Source of the DNA: Lachnospiraceae bacterium
GTDB taxonomy: Bacteria > Bacillota > Clostridia > Lachnospirales > Lachnospiraceae
Length of the DNA stretch: 33,954 nt
NCBI GenBank assembly: GCA_024696615.1
Contig: JAILGS010000073.1
Coordinates: 1 to 33,954 of the forward strand
Reading direction: 5' to 3'
A program made the position numbers and the translations under genes. Positions 25,627 through 33,896 of the stretch are shown here, piece by piece (within the stretch, counting starts at the first letter, position 1; every line of letters begins with the position of its first letter). Below the pieces are notes generated by a model. That model was not told the origin of the DNA, did not search any database, and worked only from the letters and a program-made list of their open reading frames with translations.

Positions 25627-25682
25627 AGATCCTTAACCTTAGAGCAGTTAAGGGAGTGTTTAATTGAGTTGAAGGAGAATAT

Positions 25683-27392
25683 ATGCTTGTAAATGTTCAT
25701 GTAAAGAATCTTGCTTTGATTGAAGAAGTGGAAATTTCCTTCGAAAATGGTCTAAATATTCTTACCGGTGAAACTGGTGCAGGAAAATCCATCCTCATTG
25801 GTTCCATCACTCTTGCCCTCGGTGCTAAAATCAGTGGAAATATCCTTCGAAACAGCGAAGAAGAAGGATTGGTTGAACTACTGTTCCACATTGAATCCCA
25901 GGAAAAATTAAATCAATTAAAAGAACTTGGTGTAGGTTCTTTAGAAGACGGGGATGTGATCATTTCCCGTAAGATTATGCCTAACCGTTCTTTGACCCGT
26001 GTGAATGGAGAAACTCGCACCCTGAATGAAGTGCGGGAGATTGCCGGTCTTTTAATTAATATTCATGGTCAGCAGGAGACCAATGAATTGCGTCATGATT
26101 CCTATTGTTTAGGAATTGTGGATCAATATTGTCAAAAAGATTCACGTAAAGTTTTAAAGGAACTTTCCGATGCTCATCAGATCTATAGGAAGCTTTCTTC
26201 CCAGTATGAAGAATTACAATTAAATGATTCGGAAATTCTTCGGGAAAAGGACCTTTTAACCTATGAAATTCAAGAGATTGAATCCACCCCATTTCATGTT
26301 GGGGAGGATTTTGAACTAGAGGAAACCTATCACCGGTTTACCAATGCTAAAAAATTGGAAGAACATGCCTGTGGTGCCTATGAACTGCTTTCCGAAAAGG
26401 ACCAGTCCGTATCGGATTTGATCGGACTTGCCTACCGGGAGTTACAATCCGTGGCTTCTCTCGATGAAGAAGGAAAGGATTTATTGGAGCAGATTCAGAA
26501 TCTTGAAGATCTGGTGAACGGATTAAATATGGATCTGTCCAATTATCGTTCCTCCCTTCTTTTTGATGAAGAGGAGTTTCAGGAAGTGGAAGATCATTTA
26601 AATGATCTGAATCGGTTAAAGGAAAAATATGGCCCAACCCTGGAGGATGTGCTAGAAAACTATAATATCAGAGTGGAACGCTTAAATGAACTGGAGCATC
26701 TTCATGAGAAGAGGGAGGAAGTAGGACAGGAATTAGAAAGTAGTAAGAAGAAATTCTTCGGGCTTTGTGATGAATTGTCCGCGATTCGTAAAAAAGCTTC
26801 CAAGGAACTTTCTAAGGAGATTATTCAGGGATTAAAGGAACTTAATTTCTTAGATGTTCAGTTTGAAATTGTCTTGGAGAAAGTAGAACCTGGTAAGAAC
26901 GGTTATGACAAGGTTATCTTTATGATCAGTACCAATCCCGGCGTTGCCATGCAACCTGTGGCTACGGTGGCTTCCGGCGGTGAATTATCCCGTATTATGC
27001 TTGCCATTAAAACCGTACTTTCCCATAAGGATGGTACGGAATGCCTGATCTTTGATGAAGTGGATGCGGGTATTAGTGGACGTACCGCTCAGATGGTTTC
27101 CGAAAAACTTGCTGTCATTGGATCCAATCATCAGACCATCTGTATTACCCACCTTCCTCAGATTGCAGCCATGGCGGATTACCATTTCTGTATTAAAAAG
27201 GATTCGGACGACCAGGAAACAAAGACCAGGGTTTACTTATTAAAGGAAACGACGGAAAAGGTGGAGGAATTATCAAGACTCCTTGGTGGAGCGAAAATTA
27301 CGGAGCAGGTAAGAAAAAATGCCGAAGAAATGCTAGCCCTTGCCAAGGAGTATAAATCCACTCACTCTTTATCCCAAAAAACGGAGGGATAG
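25683..27392 (+). CDS. recN: DNA repair ATPase RecN
   Basis: This 569-residue SMC-like protein has Walker A GETGAGKS (29-36) at the N-terminus, the NIHGQQETNEL stretch, a long coiled-coil middle (about 150-360), the ABC signature ASGGELSRIMLAIK, Walker B CLIFDEVDAGISG and the ICITHLPQIAAMADYH switch. It tethers DNA ends during recombinational repair. GAAGGAG precedes the ATG. In most sporulating Firmicutes spoIVB and spo0A follow recN, but here the next gene is glycogen synthase after a 170-base AT-rich gap. Confidence 0.97.
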   Translation: MLVNVHVKNLALIEEVEISFENGLNILTGETGAGKSILIGSITLALGAKISGNILRNSEEEGLVELLFHIESQEKLNQLKELGVGSLEDGDVIISRKIMPNRSLTRVNGETRTLNEVREIAGLLINIHGQQETNELRHDSYCLGIVDQYCQKDSRKVLKELSDAHQIYRKLSSQYEELQLNDSEILREKDLLTYEIQEIESTPFHVGEDFELEETYHRFTNAKKLEEHACGAYELLSEKDQSVSDLIGLAYRELQSVASLDEEGKDLLEQIQNLEDLVNGLNMDLSNYRSSLLFDEEEFQEVEDHLNDLNRLKEKYGPTLEDVLENYNIRVERLNELEHLHEKREEVGQELESSKKKFFGLCDELSAIRKKASKELSKEIIQGLKELNFLDVQFEIVLEKVEPGKNGYDKVIFMISTNPGVAMQPVATVASGGELSRIMLAIKTVLSHKDGTECLIFDEVDAGISGRTAQMVSEKLAVIGSNHQTICITHLPQIAAMADYHFCIKKDSDDQETKTRVYLLKETTEKVEELSRLLGGAKITEQVRKNAEEMLALAKEYKSTHSLSQKTEG

Positions 27393-27405
27393 GACAAATG
27401 AGCAT

Positions 27406-27460
27406 AAAAATTTAATGATTTTCGGCATATAATATGCTGATTATCCTTAAATTTTTCTTT
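27406..27460. terminator. AT-rich stem-loop between recN and glgA, possible terminator
   Basis: AAAAATTTAA (27406-27415) is the exact complement of TTAAATTTTT (27447-27456). Inside it lies a second inverted repeat, GCATAT-A-ATATGC (27425-27437). A T-rich tract, TTTTTCTTT, follows. It could end recN transcripts despite the weak stem. It also contains a TATAAT (27428-27433) that could serve as a -10 box. Confidence 0.45.
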
Positions 27461-27486
27461 AATTCTTCATCATAATAGGTTATAAT
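27458..27486 (+). promoter_or_regulatory. Weak candidate promoter for glgA
   Basis: A perfect TATAAT lies at 27481-27486. The best -35 at 17-base spacing is only TTTAAT (27458-27463). The surrounding DNA is very AT-rich, so chance matches are likely. Confidence 0.35.
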
Positions 27487-27562
27487 TTAATAGATATATT
27501 ATATTCCATACTTTGCGTTATTTGTGGGGGGCTTGGATGGAACAAAATATAGGAGGGCATTC

Positions 27563-29008
27563 ATGAAAAAAGTCTTATTTATCGCATCAGAAGCAGTTCC
27601 TTTTATTAAAACAGGAGGTCTTGCCGATGTTGTGGGTTCTTTGCCAAAATATTTTGACAAGGAGAAGTACGATGTACGTGTTATGCTTCCAAAGTACACT
27701 TGTATTCCTTGGCAGTATCGTGAGAAGATGGTTTATAAGACCCACTTCTATATTGATTTAGCTTGGAGACAACAGTATGTTGGTGTGTTCGAGCTTGAAT
27801 ACAATGGCGTGATTTTCTATTTTATCGATAATGAATTTTATTTTAGTGGTCCAAAACCATATGGATATATTCATGAAGATATCGAAAAGTTTGCTTTCTT
27901 TAGTAAAGCAGCACTTTCAGCAATTCCAGTTCTTGGTTTTGATCCAGACATTATTCATTGTCATGATTGGCAGACTGGTTTAATTCCTGTATATGTAAAA
28001 GAACGTTTCCAGGGCAATGATATTTTCCGTCGTTGCAAGACGGTAATGACAATTCATAATTTAAAATTCCAGGGTATTTGGGATTTGAAGAAGATCCAGG
28101 ATATTACTGGACTTCCAGAATATTTCTTTACTTCCGATAAGTTGGAAGCTTATGGCGATGGTAATTATCTTAAGGGTGGTATCGTATATGCGGATGCGAT
28201 CACCACAGTAAGTAATACCTATGCGGATGAAATTAAGACACCATTCTATGGTGAGAATTTAGACGGATTAATGCGTGCAAGAAGCGGTGCTCTTCGAGGT
28301 ATTGTGAATGGTATCGATTATGAAGAATTTAATCCGGAGACGGATCCTAGAATCTATCATAATTACAATGTGGACAATTTCCGTAAGGAGAAAGTGAAGA
28401 ATAAGATTGCACTCCAGAAGGAACTTGGCTTGAATGTAAGTAAGGATACCATGTTGATTGGTATTGTTTCTCGATTAACGGATCAGAAGGGCTTCGATTT
28501 AATTGCTTATATGATGGATCGCATGTGTCAGGATGCAGTACAATTTGTTATTCTTGGTACGGGCGATGCGAAGTATGAGAATATGTTCCGCCATTTTGCA
28601 TGGAAATATAATGGAAGAGTATCTGCTAATATTTATTATAATGAGGATCTTTCCCATAAGATTTATGCAGCCTGTGATGCGTTCTTAATGCCATCCCTGT
28701 TTGAGCCATGTGGATTATCCCAGTTAATGAGTCTGCGTTACGGAACTCTTCCAATCGTTCGTGAAACGGGTGGGTTAAAGGATACAGTGGTTCCTTATAA
28801 CCAATACGAAGGTACAGGAACAGGTTTCTCCTTTGCCAATTATAATGCGCATGAAATGCTTGCAGCAGTTCAGTATGCAGAAAAGATCTATTATGATAAG
28901 AAACGTGAATGGAATAAGTTAGTGGATCGTGCAATGACTGCGGACTTCTCTTGGAAGAATTCTGCAGGAAAGTATGAAGAAATGTATGATTGGCTCATTG
29001 GCGGCTGA
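27563..29008 (+). CDS. glgA: Glycogen synthase (ADP-glucose, GT5)
   Basis: The start at ATG 27563 is set by AGGAGGG just upstream and by the standard MKKVLFIASEAVPFIKTGGLADVVGSLP N-terminus, giving 481 residues. K16-T-G-G-L is the ADP-glucose motif. IIHCHDWQTGLIPVY, GIVYADAITTVSNTYADEI, GIVNGIDYEEFNPETD, GIVSRLTDQKGFDL and the C-terminal PSLFEPCGLSQLMSLRYGTLPIVRETGGLKDTV are all as in the GT5 family. It extends alpha-1,4-glucan chains from ADP-glucose. No glgC, glgB or glgP is present in the window. The next gene is a GH13 protein that probably works with the same polymer. Confidence 0.97.
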   Translation: MKKVLFIASEAVPFIKTGGLADVVGSLPKYFDKEKYDVRVMLPKYTCIPWQYREKMVYKTHFYIDLAWRQQYVGVFELEYNGVIFYFIDNEFYFSGPKPYGYIHEDIEKFAFFSKAALSAIPVLGFDPDIIHCHDWQTGLIPVYVKERFQGNDIFRRCKTVMTIHNLKFQGIWDLKKIQDITGLPEYFFTSDKLEAYGDGNYLKGGIVYADAITTVSNTYADEIKTPFYGENLDGLMRARSGALRGIVNGIDYEEFNPETDPRIYHNYNVDNFRKEKVKNKIALQKELGLNVSKDTMLIGIVSRLTDQKGFDLIAYMMDRMCQDAVQFVILGTGDAKYENMFRHFAWKYNGRVSANIYYNEDLSHKIYAACDAFLMPSLFEPCGLSQLMSLRYGTLPIVRETGGLKDTVVPYNQYEGTGTGFSFANYNAHEMLAAVQYAEKIYYDKKREWNKLVDRAMTADFSWKNSAGKYEEMYDWLIGG

Positions 29009-29076
29009 TGAATTCCTAGGATGATACGGGTACGGTGTGCTAGACAAAGCTATAAAATAATAACTTAGGGTGAGTG

Positions 29077-30537
29077 ATGATGGAACAAAAAATTGATTTT
29101 CAGAAGGAATACGAAATTAGAAAAAGTCAGAATCTTGAAAATCTTCGTTTAGCTTATTTGGATCGATTTGAAGATGCTGATGATTTATTCCAAATGTTCG
29201 TAAAAAACATGGACAATGCATTCAAGTATCGTGGAGAAATCTTTAAGTATACGGATCATCTCCGAAGTAAGGATAAGAAGTGGTATGCCAAAAAGAATAC
29301 CTATGCCTTGGATGTATATTTGGATGAAAAAGAGAATACCATTAGCGGTTTATGTCAGCATATCGATTACTTCAAAGATATGGACGTGAAGATTTTAAAT
29401 ATCATCGGCTTATTAAAGCCTACCCTGGTGGTTCAGAAGCAGGGAGATCTTCCTCAGTTCTTTACCGTTGATTCCCGTTATGGTAGTGTTGCTGATTTAC
29501 ATCGTTTCATTGGTCTGTGCCATGAGCGTAATATTTCCGTATGTTTTGATAATAATGCGGAATTTTCAAAGCCTGAAAATATGGATTTACTTCTTGCAGA
29601 TCCACTCCTCTTTAATAAAATGGTCTTTGATTTCTTGATGTTTGCTAACCTTGGTGTGGATATCTTTAAGATCAACACTCGTCCTTATAAGTGGACGGAT
29701 TTTGGTGTGGATTTCCCATATATGGGTCAGGGACAGCATGTAGTAGACCTTCTTCGTGCTACATTTGATATGGTGGCACCGGGATGTATCTTCTTAATCA
29801 ATGGTGAATATGATCCGGAAACTCCATTTACCTACACCGGTTCCCTTGTGGAACAGGAAGGGCAGTTAATTAACAATGCCAGCAGCCAGGATGTGGTCTT
29901 TCATGCAATTGCCACGAAAAATGTGGAAAAGCTGCGTACCATGATTAATTCTGAGATTAATCTTGGTAAAGTGGAGACCTTTATGAATTATATTCAGGAT
30001 CCTTGGGGGGACAAATGGAATAACCTCTCCGCATTATGTGGTCTCCCATATGCGAAGGATCGTATTGAAGCAGAACTTGCTATATCATTTGATTTAATGT
30101 TACAGGGGTATCTATTGATGCTTCCTGGTATTCCAACCATGTATCTTGGTGATGAAGTTGCTTACTTTGGCTCGAAGAGTTTGAATTGGGCCTATACGGA
30201 AGCTCGTTTTAAGACGGATTCCGTACAGTACCATGTATCCAGTACCATTTCCTATTTAAAGCGTGTGAGAGAAGTATATCCACAGTTTAATGAGGATGCT
30301 GAGGTAACTGCTTATGATACCTTTGATCCATCCGTTTTTGGAATTTGTCGTTCCTATGGTGGAAAGCATCTGATTGGTCTGTTTAATTTCAGTAATACGC
30401 AGAAGACTGCATGGATTAAGGAGAGCGGTAATTATACCAATCTTTTAAATAATGACTTCTTCCTTGATCAGAGTATTGTTATAAAGCCATATGCAATGTT
30501 ATGGTTATATTCGGACAAGCCACTTTCTTTGGGCTAG
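29077..30537 (+). CDS. Amylosucrase-like GH13 protein with substituted catalytic residues (probable pseudoenzyme)
   Basis: The ATG at 29077 is preceded by AGGG; GTG 29074 and ATG 29080 are alternatives. The roughly 486-residue protein keeps the amylosucrase framework: a helical N-terminal part, IDYFKDMDVKILNIIGLL, SVADLHRFIGLCHERNIS, MFANLGVDIFKI, ETFMNYIQD and PGIPTMYLGDEVAYFG. Compared from memory with amylosucrase, the nucleophile Asp of RMDAVAF is Asn200 here (KINTRPY), with its AAC codon at 29674-29676. The acid/base Glu column holds Asn242, with Glu244 two residues on. The HDD of region IV reads Pro-Trp-Gly at 309-311, and the DxxxNH of region I is lost (FDNNAE, 157-162). The segment between region I and ANLGVDI is also short. 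I infer a glucan-binding or scaffold role with GlgA rather than catalysis. Confidence 0.8.
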   Translation: MMEQKIDFQKEYEIRKSQNLENLRLAYLDRFEDADDLFQMFVKNMDNAFKYRGEIFKYTDHLRSKDKKWYAKKNTYALDVYLDEKENTISGLCQHIDYFKDMDVKILNIIGLLKPTLVVQKQGDLPQFFTVDSRYGSVADLHRFIGLCHERNISVCFDNNAEFSKPENMDLLLADPLLFNKMVFDFLMFANLGVDIFKINTRPYKWTDFGVDFPYMGQGQHVVDLLRATFDMVAPGCIFLINGEYDPETPFTYTGSLVEQEGQLINNASSQDVVFHAIATKNVEKLRTMINSEINLGKVETFMNYIQDPWGDKWNNLSALCGLPYAKDRIEAELAISFDLMLQGYLLMLPGIPTMYLGDEVAYFGSKSLNWAYTEARFKTDSVQYHVSSTISYLKRVREVYPQFNEDAEVTAYDTFDPSVFGICRSYGGKHLIGLFNFSNTQKTAWIKESGNYTNLLNNDFFLDQSIVIKPYAMLWLYSDKPLSLG

Positions 30538-30557
30538 AAGGAATAAAAAAGAATATT

Positions 30558-30605
30558 GTAGATGTTATAATTCATTAAATAGTAGATGTTATAATTAGTT
30601 AAATG
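30558..30605 (+). repeat. Imperfect 24-bp tandem duplication
   Basis: Two adjacent 24-base units (30558-30581 and 30582-30605) match at 21 of 24 positions. Both contain GTAGATGTTATAATT, so each carries a TATAAT. They lie between the GH13 stop and the terminator stem. Confidence 0.8.
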
Positions 30606-30607
30606 GT

Positions 30608-30640
30608 AAGGGAGCGATTTTTTGATCGCTCCCTTTCTTT
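30608..30640 (+). terminator. Intrinsic terminator after the glgA-GH13 pair
   Basis: An 11-bp perfect stem (30608-30618 with 30625-30635, loop TTTTTG) is followed by a T-rich tract, TTTCTTT. It separates the glycogen pair from the lysA promoter only a few bases further on. Confidence 0.93.
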
Positions 30641-30641
30641 C

Positions 30642-30670
30642 TTGACGGAAAAGACACTACAGAGTACAAT
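30642..30670 (+). promoter_or_regulatory. Predicted sigma-A promoter for lysA
   Basis: TTGACG (30642-30647) and TACAAT (30665-30670) are 17 bases apart, each one base from consensus. This gives an untranslated leader of about 80 bases, which holds no clear riboswitch fold that I can see. Confidence 0.78.
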
Positions 30671-30759
30671 ATATAAGTATTTTTGTGCTTAAAATGGGTT
30701 GATAAAAGGTACGAGTTAGGGTAGAGAGTTTATGAAAAAATTCGTAGGAGGACAAAAAG

Positions 30760-32025
30760 ATGTCAAAGAAACCATTTGTAACCAAAGCACAGATTGAAGA
30801 AATCGCAAAAACTTATCCCACACCATTTCATATCTATGATGAGAGTGGAATTCGAAGAAATGTGGAGGCGTTAAAGAAGGCCTTTTCCTGGAATCCTGGA
30901 TTTCGGGAATATTTTGCTGTGAAAGCTACGCCAAATCCTGCTTTGATTCGAATCTTAAAGGAATATGGATGTGGCGTGGATTGCTCTTCCTATACGGAGT
31001 TAATGATGGCAGATGCTCTGGGCTTTTCTGGGGATGAAATTATGTTTTCTTCCAATGCCACTCCGAGTGGAGAATTTTCCTACTGTAAGAAGTTAAACGG
31101 TCAGATGAACTTGGATGATTTGACTCATATTGACTTCGTAGAGAAGGAATGTGGTCTTCCAGAAACAATATGCTGTCGCTATAATCCGGGTGGATATTTC
31201 CAGATTGCCAATTCCATTATGGATCATCCGGGGGATGCTAAGTATGGTATGACCCATGATCAGCTTTTAGAAGCTTTTCAAATTCTTTCTAAGAAGGGTG
31301 TGAAGCGTTTTGGTATTCATGCATTTCTTGCAAGTAATACGGTAACCAATGAGTATTATCCAGAACTTGCTAAGATTTTATTCCAGTTAGCCGTGGAAGT
31401 GAAGGAAAAGACCGGGGTAAAGGTATCCTTTATTAATCTTTCCGGTGGTATTGGAATTGCATATCGTCCGGATCAGGAAAGCAATGATATTGCAGTGATT
31501 GGTGAAGGGGTTCATCGGGTATATGATGAAATCCTATGTCCGGCGGATCTTGGCGATGTGGCTATTTATACGGAACTTGGTCGTTTTATGATGGGCCCAT
31601 ATGGTCATTTGATCACGAAGGTATTACATTTGAAACATACCTATAAGGAATATGTGGGAGTGGATGCCTGTGCAGCCAATCTGATGCGTCCTGCCATGTA
31701 TGGAGCATATCATCATATCACGGTATTAGGAAAAGAGGATGCACCACTAGATCATGTATATGATGTAACGGGATCCTTATGCGAGAATAATGACAAATTT
31801 GCTATTGATCGGGAACTTCCAGAGATCGCTATTGGGGATTATCTGGCAATTCACGATACTGGCGCACATGGTTATTCCATGGGATATAATTATAATGGTC
31901 GCTTACGTAGTGCGGAACTTTTATTAAAGGAAGATGGCAGTGTGGAACTGATCCGTCGTGCCGAGACTCCGAAGGACTATTTTGCAACCCTGGATTTTAC
32001 TGGGGTTTTTGACCAATTTGAATAA
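30760..32025 (+). CDS. lysA: Diaminopimelate decarboxylase-family PLP enzyme
   Basis: This 421-residue fold-type III PLP enzyme has the Schiff-base lysine K55 in YFAVKATPNP, then YGCGVDCSSYTEL, FINLSGGIGIAY, the E-x-GR motif in TELGRFMMGPYGHL and a C-terminal DYFATLDF. The active-site Cys-Glu pair is present as GSLCENNDKFA (family consensus CESxD). The PLP-side segment usually HxHIGS reads GIHAFLASN, so one His is replaced. Family knowledge supports conversion of meso-diaminopimelate to L-lysine; another amino-acid decarboxylase of the family is possible because of these variants. AGGAGG precedes the ATG and a good promoter lies upstream. No other lysine gene is nearby. Confidence 0.82.
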   Translation: MSKKPFVTKAQIEEIAKTYPTPFHIYDESGIRRNVEALKKAFSWNPGFREYFAVKATPNPALIRILKEYGCGVDCSSYTELMMADALGFSGDEIMFSSNATPSGEFSYCKKLNGQMNLDDLTHIDFVEKECGLPETICCRYNPGGYFQIANSIMDHPGDAKYGMTHDQLLEAFQILSKKGVKRFGIHAFLASNTVTNEYYPELAKILFQLAVEVKEKTGVKVSFINLSGGIGIAYRPDQESNDIAVIGEGVHRVYDEILCPADLGDVAIYTELGRFMMGPYGHLITKVLHLKHTYKEYVGVDACAANLMRPAMYGAYHHITVLGKEDAPLDHVYDVTGSLCENNDKFAIDRELPEIAIGDYLAIHDTGAHGYSMGYNYNGRLRSAELLLKEDGSVELIRRAETPKDYFATLDFTGVFDQFE

Positions 32026-32102
32026 GTTGAGGCTTTGGAATTATTGGAAGCATTCAATGGATTTTCAATTGGAATATCAGTAGATAAGAGAGTGTAGTTT
32101 TC

Positions 32103-33479
32103 ATGTCAGATTTAACAACCATTACGAAGGAATTAAACAAGGGAAAGAATGTGGAGAAGAATCTTGCGGCATACATGCATCAGATGTGTAGTCTATATCA
32201 TCGTTTCAGTCAGATTAAGCTTTCCATGAATTTTTACAATGTATCCGAAAGTATGAAGGAACTTTCCTCGGCCGCTGCCAAAGATGCAAAGCCATATTAT
32301 GATCGGCTGGTGGCACATTTGCAGGGGTACTTAGAGGGGAAAGAGGTATCCGTGGAGGCGTTGGATGTGCTTCGTAATGAGGTGAAGGAACGCATGGAGA
32401 TGATCACCAATTATGTGGATCGTTATGCCATCTATCAGCACATCTGTAATCGTGTGGAATATCAGTTTAAAGAGGGAAGCTTGGATCAGGACTATTATGA
32501 GACGGGACTTGCGAAGGATATTCTGCAGTATCTGGTGGAAGATCAGGACAGCGCTGTAGTGAATATGAAGATTTCTGAGGTGGTGGGAGAACTCCCAATG
32601 CGCCTGACCCGGAATAAATTCCTGGAGTTGACCCATGATGCCATGAAACTTTTTGTAGGAAATGAACGCGCGGGATTTGAGGATTTTCAGTATATGCTGG
32701 AGATGGCTTCGGGAATTCGAAGCGTCGATGGCATGGCGGACGCTTTCCCTCAGTTATGGGAGATTTTAGAAAAGTTTAAGAATACGGAATTTAAGGATAT
32801 TTCCCAGGAGGAATTTCAGTCCGTGAATGATGCCCTTTCCTTGGCGGTGGACTTTTTAACCAAGGCCACGGATGAATATGTGAATCTTATGGAAGTGGTG
32901 AATGACTTCTATGTGCTTTTATTAAGCAAGGAGAATGCATTCATGGATGCAGAGGAGGATGTGCATTGTAAGGCGATTCTTCGTACCCTTCTTACGGGGG
33001 AGGAATTGGATTCCATGGATCATTTTATTGCCTTAGAGGGTCGTCAGGAGAAGATTCATTCCAATATTCTTGCCAATGATTCCATGATCGATGAAATGGG
33101 AATTAGCTATTCGGCAGAACTGGCAAGTGAGGAATTGGCTAGGGAATATGAGAATTTACAGAAGATTGCATTATTGTCTTCCGGTTCTTATTTTGTGGAT
33201 TTAGAGAGCGAAAAAGTGGAAGGACTTGTGGAAGAAGGGGATGTATCCGCTTATTTTGATACCTATGCCCAGAAGATGACCCAGGTATTCCATGAACATG
33301 GACGAAATTATAACCGCGCTGTGATGGCTTTAGTAATTAGTCAGCTTCCAGTATTCTTTAATAATATGCAGGAATTGTCGGACTATATTCAGGTATCCTT
33401 AGCCCAGTGCCATGAAGAGGCGGAGCAGCGTGCAACCATTGGAATCTTTCAGATGATTTTTGGCGTGGAAGAAGACTAA
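32103..33479 (+). CDS. Helical cytoplasmic protein of unknown function
   Basis: I do not recognise the family of this 458-residue protein. There is no signal peptide, membrane segment, cysteine pair or known nucleotide-binding motif. It is almost entirely amphipathic helix, acidic and Met-rich, with a Lys-rich N-terminus (MSDLTTITKELNKGKNVEKNLAAYM) and a C-terminal helical block ending in GIFQMIFGVEED. The ribosome binding site is weak (AGAGAGTG). No promoter or terminator is evident between lysA and this gene, so it may be co-transcribed. The downstream 125-residue protein begins 39 bases later and likely belongs to the same unit. A regulatory or scaffold role is possible but unsupported. 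Confidence 0.8.
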   Translation: MSDLTTITKELNKGKNVEKNLAAYMHQMCSLYHRFSQIKLSMNFYNVSESMKELSSAAAKDAKPYYDRLVAHLQGYLEGKEVSVEALDVLRNEVKERMEMITNYVDRYAIYQHICNRVEYQFKEGSLDQDYYETGLAKDILQYLVEDQDSAVVNMKISEVVGELPMRLTRNKFLELTHDAMKLFVGNERAGFEDFQYMLEMASGIRSVDGMADAFPQLWEILEKFKNTEFKDISQEEFQSVNDALSLAVDFLTKATDEYVNLMEVVNDFYVLLLSKENAFMDAEEDVHCKAILRTLLTGEELDSMDHFIALEGRQEKIHSNILANDSMIDEMGISYSAELASEELAREYENLQKIALLSSGSYFVDLESEKVEGLVEEGDVSAYFDTYAQKMTQVFHEHGRNYNRAVMALVISQLPVFFNNMQELSDYIQVSLAQCHEEAEQRATIGIFQMIFGVEED

Positions 33480-33518
33480 TTCGATTATATAGAGATTGCA
33501 TTGGAAAGGGGGAAGCAG

Positions 33519-33896
33519 ATGATTCGATGGTATAAAGACCTATATCTTGGAGCAGTTGCGAAGAAGAAGCATTATCGAATGTTTACTCGCATTAATAAGA
33601 AGAAATTATCCATACAGAATCCATATATTATTACCCTTCCCCAACATGCAGGGAATATCTTAGAAGTTATTTCTTATAATATGTTAGTGAATGACCCCCT
33701 GCCAAAACTACGACATGAGGCCCTAGCCCCTACGGATGTGGTGGCAGTTGGTATTGGTTATACCAAGGATGATGCCTATGAAGTGATGCAGAAGATTATT
33801 ATGGAGGTCTATGATCATACCGGAGATTTTGATATCTCCTCATTTATTTTGAGTCGGGATCCGGCTTGTAACAAAGGAGGGGATGAATCACGGTAA
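33519..33896 (+). CDS. Small conserved-looking basic protein of unknown function
   Basis: The start at ATG 33519, after AAAGGGGG, gives 125 residues (MIRWYKDLYLGAVAKKKHYRM); an in-frame TTG at 33501 is less likely. The N-terminal half is basic (KKKHYRMFTRINKKKL). The segment IQNPYIITLPQHAGNILEVIS is followed by an alpha/beta pattern, DVVAVGIGYTKDDAYEVMQKIIMEVY. I do not recognise it. Its end overlaps the ribosome binding site of the next reading frame. Confidence 0.8.
   Translation: MIRWYKDLYLGAVAKKKHYRMFTRINKKKLSIQNPYIITLPQHAGNILEVISYNMLVNDPLPKLRHEALAPTDVVAVGIGYTKDDAYEVMQKIIMEVYDHTGDFDISSFILSRDPACNKGGDESR

Noticed and set aside
25631-25653. CCTTAAC-GTTAAGG hairpin as an argR terminator or ARG box
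   Set aside because: There is no T tract after the stem, and the sequence does not resemble the ARG box consensus; it may be chance.
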